A stretch of 16,295 bases of DNA from Actinomycetota bacterium (GTDB taxonomy: Bacteria; Cyanobacteriota; Vampirovibrionia; Obscuribacterales; Obscuribacteraceae): the NCBI GenBank assembly GCA_903970355.1, contig CAJCIF010000452.1:1-16295 (forward strand), read 5' to 3'. Below are positions 12,032-16,295 of this stretch, piece after piece. Numbering within the stretch: position 1 is the stretch's first letter; the number at the start of each line of letters is the position of its first letter. The notes under the pieces are model-generated. The model saw nothing but the letters and a program-made list of their open reading frames with translations, was not told where the DNA came from and searched no databases. The position numbers were made by a program, and so were the translations under genes.

Positions 12032-14071
12032 ATGTTCTCTAAAAACAAAGATTCGGACCAACAAAAGATCCGCCTTCCCAGACGCAGTTTGCCGCCTGGC
12101 GTGGATTATTTGCCACATATACTTTCTCAGGCAGAAATGCACCGCGGTCGGGAAGTCGAAGTTATGTGGTCCGAAATGACCGGGGCTCGGACGTTCAGTT
12201 TGATTTGCAAATACGATCGCAACCACTCACATCCAATCTGGACGCTCTGGGAAGATGATGGGCGGGAAACTAAACTGGGCTGGCAATACGAGTCTGGCGA
12301 TATCAATCTCATTAACGACATGCTTTGCATGAAAGACAGCTCGCAAGCTGTTTTTGCCCATAGCCAGGGAGTCAACCCCACTACCAGGTCTCAAGAGTTT
12401 GATGTCGATGCAGTGCGCCGCCAGGCAGGCCTGCATTCCAAAAGCTTGCGAGAAAGCTTAACCAATATGAAGGCTGCTCAACCACCTCATCCGCCCGCTG
12501 GCGGTTCAGGTTTAGGCGCTGGTTTAGGCGCGGGGTTTTCATCCTCGGCAAGAAACCCTCAATTAGGCGGCGGACAAGTGCCTGATAATAGTTTGATAAA
12601 AGCGCGAAAACCTTCAATGGAATTCGATGCATCTCGTTTTGCGGAAAGCGTATTGAATAAACAACCGGCTGCGCCTGAACCGGACGTAATACCTGTTTAT
12701 GAAGCGCCAACAGCGCCTGTAAATCTTGATGCCGCCGATGAAAGCTGGTCAATTATGCCAGGTATCGCTGGTCCGGCCGAAAAGCCGGTTTCGCCGGATT
12801 TTGGTGCTGCTCCCGAGCGTGTCCGTGAACCTGAAAACCTCTATGACGGCTCACCCGCTAATTCGGCTCAAACAGCCGTGATTCGTGCTTATCGAGCCTT
12901 AACAGGCGGTGCTCTCCATGGCACTAAAGTCGTTTCGCCTTCCGCTTTTGAAGGCGGCTTGCAGCACATCCAGGTCTCGACTTTGCTGCAAAGCATTTCC
13001 ATGTCGCAGCTAACCGGCAAACTGGAAGTTATTGGTGAAGAAAGCGTCGGTAAAGTTTATTTCGAAAAAGGAGCGCCTGTTCATGCTGCCACCGGGGGTA
13101 ATACCGGCGACTCGGCAATTAGTGAACTGGTAGCGTGGACAAAAGGATCATTTCGTTTCATCGTCGAAGATACAACTCTCATGCGCAGCGTCAACAATCG
13201 TCTTGACGCCACCATCATGGAAGGAATTGCACTTCTCGATCAAAAGAAACATTTGGAAGCGGAAGGGCTGACGCATGAATCTTTCCTTGTCAAAAAGCAT
13301 AAAAAACTGAGTGAAGGTGAACTCAAAGTCTTTCTTACGAAAGGTCAGCAAGTTGACTTCAAAATTCAGAGCGAAGTTTATAAGAAGATTGGTAACCGTT
13401 GCACTCTTGCTGATTTGTTAAGAGACAAACCGATGGAGCCGTCTCTGTGGACGCCCATTCTCTTCAATTTCATTACTTGCGGACTAATTGAAATCAAACC
13501 GCCGGAGGCCTTAGCAAAAGACGCTCTGGACTTTCTCGGCGATGCAAAATCTGCGGTTCTTCAGATTGAGGGAACGTTTATAAGGCCGGAAACCGGCATC
13601 TACACTTATGCAGCTTTGCTCTACTTCTTGCAATACGAATTTCACAGATTTGAAGCGTACGGCTGGCCATTCTCGCTTGTAGTGTTCGATATGAACCGCA
13701 GATCGGGAGCATCTCATGGTGGATCAGATCTAATTGCCACTGAAGAAACAATGACTGCCTCGAAGCGGATTGACCTTATCAAACGGCCGTTAGACATGTT
13801 CGCTCACTTCGAAGCTTTGCATTATGCGCTTCTCTTGCCAAATACTTCTTCTTCCTCCGGTGCGTATGTTGCTAATCGAGTGCTCCAAGCTCTCACTGCA
13901 ACACCACTTTCACCTGCCCTCGATAAAAAGAACTTTCATGTTGCTTTTGGAGTTGCCAGTCTCCCCCACGATGGAGACGATATTGAAAGTATGATCTTGG
14001 CGGCGAAATCTGCTTTGACACGAGCCAAGGAAGCCGATTTTCCAATTGTGGTTGCCCACACTACCAGGTGA
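12032..14071 (+). CDS. DUF4388 (PATAN-like) protein with degenerate GGDEF domain
   Basis: This 679-residue soluble protein is probably a signalling adaptor. Residues 1-120 form a folded-looking N-terminal domain I do not recognise. Residues about 148-300 are a Pro/Gly/Ala-rich linker (GLGAGLGAGF at 160-169). Residues about 308-402 match DUF4388 (VSTLLQSISMSQLTGKLEV, GKVYFEKGAPVHA, ELVAWTKGSFRF), found in two-component and gliding/pilus regulators. Residues about 403-500 are helical. Residues about 518-668 follow the GGDEF fold (ETGIYTY, FSLVVFDMN, ALLLPNT, VAFGVASLP, ALTRAKE). The active-site GGDEF is replaced by EALHY (594-598), so cyclase activity is not expected. An RxxD (R585-D588) is kept at the inhibitory-site distance, which would allow cyclic-di-GMP binding. 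The ATG at 12032 has no Shine-Dalgarno sequence; coupling to the upstream small frame is possible. The next gene starts 3 nt after its stop. Confidence 0.85.
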   Translation: MFSKNKDSDQQKIRLPRRSLPPGVDYLPHILSQAEMHRGREVEVMWSEMTGARTFSLICKYDRNHSHPIWTLWEDDGRETKLGWQYESGDINLINDMLCMKDSSQAVFAHSQGVNPTTRSQEFDVDAVRRQAGLHSKSLRESLTNMKAAQPPHPPAGGSGLGAGLGAGFSSSARNPQLGGGQVPDNSLIKARKPSMEFDASRFAESVLNKQPAAPEPDVIPVYEAPTAPVNLDAADESWSIMPGIAGPAEKPVSPDFGAAPERVREPENLYDGSPANSAQTAVIRAYRALTGGALHGTKVVSPSAFEGGLQHIQVSTLLQSISMSQLTGKLEVIGEESVGKVYFEKGAPVHAATGGNTGDSAISELVAWTKGSFRFIVEDTTLMRSVNNRLDATIMEGIALLDQKKHLEAEGLTHESFLVKKHKKLSEGELKVFLTKGQQVDFKIQSEVYKKIGNRCTLADLLRDKPMEPSLWTPILFNFITCGLIEIKPPEALAKDALDFLGDAKSAVLQIEGTFIRPETGIYTYAALLYFLQYEFHRFEAYGWPFSLVVFDMNRRSGASHGGSDLIATEETMTASKRIDLIKRPLDMFAHFEALHYALLLPNTSSSSGAYVANRVLQALTATPLSPALDKKNFHVAFGVASLPHDGDDIESMILAAKSALTRAKEADFPIVVAHTTR

Positions 14072-14074
14072 TCT

Positions 14075-15295
14075 ATGTCTGGTGTGGAACGTCAGCCAAC
14101 AGCAAATAAGCTTACTTCAGTCGATCCGACCAAACTAAAAATTGGCGATTTTTTGATTTTGGCCGGTTTTTTGACTCAGGAAAATCTTGATAATTCGGTA
14201 AACCTGGCAGCTAAAATGCGCATGCCTCTTGGACGCATACTTTCGATGCATGGTTATCTGGACGAAGCACTTTTAGAAGTTGCCCTGGAAGCGCAAGTGC
14301 TAGTACGAGAGCAGCGCATAACGCTTGAAGACGGATTGAAAGCGATAAGAATAGTGCAATCGGAAGGGCTTAGCCTGGAAGAAACGCTGCGTCGTACAAG
14401 AAGAAGACTAACTCACCATCAGCCTCTTGCTGAGATGTTCAGAAAAATCAGTGCGATTACAGAAAAGCAAAAGAAGAAAGCATTGGAAATCAGCCTGGAA
14501 ACTGCTTTGCCGGCTGGTTGGGTTTTGTTGGGGCAACGCATCATTAGTACGGAATTGTTGGAAGCTGCCATTATCGCTTACTGGACGCACGCTCATCAAT
14601 TTCTCAGTGAAGACGACTGCTTGACTTACCTGAGAATTGCGCGCTTGCAACAAACTCCTTTCGAAGCCATTCTTGCCCAGGAGAATGTCTCTTTGCCTCC
14701 GGTCATAACCGAGATGCTGAAGTGCCATCTTCTTGTTGATTCCGGTTTGATTACTTGCAATGAACTGCTGGCCAATCGAGAATTCGCTCTTATACAGGGT
14801 GTAGAAGTCGAGCAAGTGCTTCTGGATTTTGGTCTTTTGGACCAGCAAGCATACGAAGCTTTTGGGAAAGTGTACGTAGAAATTACAGGCGGCACTCCTT
14901 ACGAAGACGCACTCATATATATACGTCGCCTCAAGACAAATAACTGGGACGAAAATCTGCCGGAAGAAGACATATTCCAGGATGAACCCCCGGAAATGAT
15001 GGAACTTCTAAAAGAGTCCGGAGTGATTACACAAGAACAAATAGATGAAGCGACCAAGAAAGCTACCGAAGAGAGAACACCGTTAGTGAAAGTGCTCATC
15101 GAGCGCGGGGACCTGGAAGAAAGCACGATCAATTCTGCTGATGAAGCACAACAACTCCTCGCTGCCGGAACATTGCCAAAGGATCAAGCTTTGATTTTGG
15201 TGGGCTACTGCGCTGATACCAAATGCGATATCGCAACTGCTTTAGGTGATTTTGGCTGGAGCCGCTATCCACCTAGTGGTTCTAACGGTAATTAA
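14075..15295 (+). CDS. Free-standing MshEN/GspE N-terminal-like repeat protein
   Basis: This 406-residue protein appears to be built from about four degenerate copies of the MshEN/T2SS-ATPase N-terminal fold, near 20-100, 116-190, 210-290 and 305-395. The first is clearest: IGDFLILAGFLTQENLD then MPLGRILSMHGYLDEALLEVALEAQ, the two-part L-G-x-x-L...G pattern. The last reads LLKESGVITQEQIDEA then LVKVLIERGDLEES. In known proteins this fold sits on secretion/pilus ATPases and can bind cyclic di-GMP or partner proteins. Here there is no ATPase domain at all, so a sensor or adaptor role is inferred. No signal peptide or membrane segment is seen. The ATG at 14075 is 3 nt after the DUF4388 gene stop, and its AGGTG ribosome-binding site lies within that gene's last codons, so the two are translated together. 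Confidence 0.8.
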   Translation: MSGVERQPTANKLTSVDPTKLKIGDFLILAGFLTQENLDNSVNLAAKMRMPLGRILSMHGYLDEALLEVALEAQVLVREQRITLEDGLKAIRIVQSEGLSLEETLRRTRRRLTHHQPLAEMFRKISAITEKQKKKALEISLETALPAGWVLLGQRIISTELLEAAIIAYWTHAHQFLSEDDCLTYLRIARLQQTPFEAILAQENVSLPPVITEMLKCHLLVDSGLITCNELLANREFALIQGVEVEQVLLDFGLLDQQAYEAFGKVYVEITGGTPYEDALIYIRRLKTNNWDENLPEEDIFQDEPPEMMELLKESGVITQEQIDEATKKATEERTPLVKVLIERGDLEESTINSADEAQQLLAAGTLPKDQALILVGYCADTKCDIATALGDFGWSRYPPSGSNGN

Positions 15296-15481
15296 ACTTC
15301 TAAATTGTAGAAATTGAATTGGGTATTGGTTAATCTCCAGCCCAGTGGTGGAATTACGACGAGTTCGGGTATCTCGATCACGCTGTTGTAACGCAAACAT
15401 TCATACCATCTGCTCACGGCAAGGGGAGCGGATTCTACGTCTGCAACCCTTCAGAGCGGTAATTCCTTGAGGGGAAAATTC
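15296..15481. other. Intergenic leader before the repeat protein
   Basis: These 186 nt hold a 5-bp hairpin just after the upstream stop (TTCTA 15298-15302 / TAGAA 15308-15312, no T-run, too weak to call a terminator). At the right end is a strong ribosome-binding site, GAGGGG, about 7 nt before the ATG at 15482. I see no convincing promoter. Confidence 0.4.
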
Positions 15482-16295
15482 ATGTCCGATGCGTTAACAA
15501 CAAGCCAGGGCGATACTGGGCACCATGGCTTACATGAAAATTCAACGATGGATCGAAACCGCATTCTCGATGTTGGGAGGGAGTATGCGTCACAGCATCC
15601 TCCCGCAACAACTATGGATGATCTATTGAAGATTCCGCCTGTGACAACCTTGCCACCGGGAGGGGTTCTTTACGATATTGCCGAATCTGTGATCAAACAA
15701 CGGATGGGCGTGACCAAAGAAGATATAAATTGCGACGCGATTTTTCGCGAAGTCAATCGAATCATGGTTAACAGTGGCTTCGAAGCAGCCCATCTCGACG
15801 GCAAGGTGCATATTCGAATGTCGGATTTGCCTCGTTCGTGGAATGGCATTACGAACCATACTCAATTGGTTCTCTACACAGATATCGAACGGGCACGACT
15901 GAGACAATCTGGCTCTCTACTCATTCCGACGTCTCCTAATTCTGACGGAAGCACACCTCCAGGACATGATGATGTTGGTCCACCTGGTGCTTCGCCACAG
16001 CCTAATACAAGTCTCGATGGTGCTGGTGCTCCGGCACCAAGTACCCCGGGTGCAGATACCACCGGCGGTGCTATTCCAAGTACCCCAGGCGCAGATTCCG
16101 CCGGTGCTCCTGCTGCAACTACACCAGGTACAGATGCAAGCGGTGCTCCTGCTGCAACTACACCGGGCGCAGATGCAAGCGGTGCTCCTGCTGCAACTAC
16201 ACCGGGCGCAGATGCAAGCGGTGCTCCTGCTGCAACTACACCAGGTGCAGATTCCGCCGGTGCTCCTGCTGCAACTACACCAGGTGCAGATGCAA
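15482..16295 (+). CDS. Unknown protein with 13-residue tandem repeats, C-terminus outside window
   Basis: The frame starts at an ATG with GAGGGG about 7 nt upstream and is still open at the window edge (271 codons). I do not recognise the protein. Residues 1-155 look folded: a polar start, then MDDLLKIPPV, VLYDIAESVIKQRMGV, IFREVNRIMVNSGF and LVLYTDIERARL. There is no signal peptide or membrane helix. Residues about 156-189 are a Pro/Gly/Ser-rich linker. From residue 190 (nt 16049) units of 13 residues follow, consensus GADASGAPAATTP, running off the end. The composition (Ala, Thr, Pro, Gly, Asp) suggests an extended, flexible stalk or spacer. The gene follows the DUF4388/MshEN pair in the same direction after 186 nt; a functional link is not shown. 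Confidence 0.75.
   Translation, partial: MSDALTTSQGDTGHHGLHENSTMDRNRILDVGREYASQHPPATTMDDLLKIPPVTTLPPGGVLYDIAESVIKQRMGVTKEDINCDAIFREVNRIMVNSGFEAAHLDGKVHIRMSDLPRSWNGITNHTQLVLYTDIERARLRQSGSLLIPTSPNSDGSTPPGHDDVGPPGASPQPNTSLDGAGAPAPSTPGADTTGGAIPSTPGADSAGAPAATTPGTDASGAPAATTPGADASGAPAATTPGADASGAPAATTPGADSAGAPAATTPGADA
16049..16295 (+). repeat. Tandem 39-bp repeat coding for 13 residues
   Basis: Six complete units begin at 16049, 16088, 16127, 16166, 16205 and 16244, and a seventh begins at 16283 and is cut by the window edge. The period is exactly 39 bp, keeping the frame. Units 4 and 5 are identical at DNA level; units 2 and 6 share the DSAG variant, and units 3, 4, 5 and 7 the DASG form. Unit 1 (GADTTGGAIPSTP) is the most diverged. 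The pattern fits recent copy-number change by slippage or unequal exchange. Confidence 0.92.

Noticed and set aside
13583..14035. Active diguanylate cyclase
   Set aside because: The fold pattern fits GGDEF but the catalytic motif is EALHY, lacking the glycines and acidic residues needed for catalysis.
16049..16295. CRISPR-like array
   Set aside because: Units are contiguous and in frame with no unique spacers; it is a coding tandem repeat.

Overview
This is a bacterial chromosomal window of moderate GC (just under half by eye). It has compact genes, mixed ATG/TTG starts and sigma-70-like promoters. Cell-surface polysaccharide genes sit beside a sigma factor, a ferrochelatase, a CpaB-like pilus protein and a pair of cyclic-di-GMP-type regulatory proteins. 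The DUF4388 + degenerate GGDEF protein next to a free-standing MshEN/GspE-N-like repeat protein reminds me of non-photosynthetic Cyanobacteriota (Melainabacteria/Vampirovibrionia, Obscuribacter-like). That placement is an inference from gene content; there is no rRNA or tRNA in the window to test it.

Layout. (1) 1-2323, minus strand: two tandem paralogous family-2 glycosyltransferases with C-terminal coiled coils, the first cut by the window edge. (2) 2395-3435, minus: a sigma-70-family factor with an intact -10-binding region but an altered -35 recognition helix. (3) 3704-4777, plus: a ferrochelatase resembling the actinobacterial type, with four cysteines placed to hold a [2Fe-2S] cluster. 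(4) 4961-7805, plus: a Wzm/Wzt-type polysaccharide ABC exporter followed by a putative DUF115/sialyltransferase-like protein with a C-terminal coiled coil. (5) 7806-10345, minus: two tandem acyltransferase-3 membrane enzymes. The start region of each carries a near-identical 23-24 nt element, in opposite orientation, that overlaps its putative -35. (6) 10346-10749: a 404-nt non-coding stretch ending in a clear intrinsic terminator for the next gene. (7) 10750-11703, minus: a CpaB/RcpC-like protein. (8) 11704-12031: a divergent promoter region with a striking two-fold symmetry, plus a possible 55-codon ORF. (9) 12032-15295, plus: the DUF4388/degenerate GGDEF protein and the four-module MshEN-like protein, translationally coupled. 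(10) 15482-end, plus: a protein of unknown function that runs into a perfect-period 39-bp (13-residue) tandem repeat and off the window.

How the genes may work together. The glycosyltransferases, the exporter and the 6723-7805 protein look like parts of a glycan assembly/export locus, and the acyltransferases would decorate the glycan. The CpaB-like gene and the divergent DUF4388/GGDEF-MshEN pair look like a pilus or secretion unit with a nucleotide-sensing regulator. Most start sites, promoters and operators given here were read by eye and are proposals.
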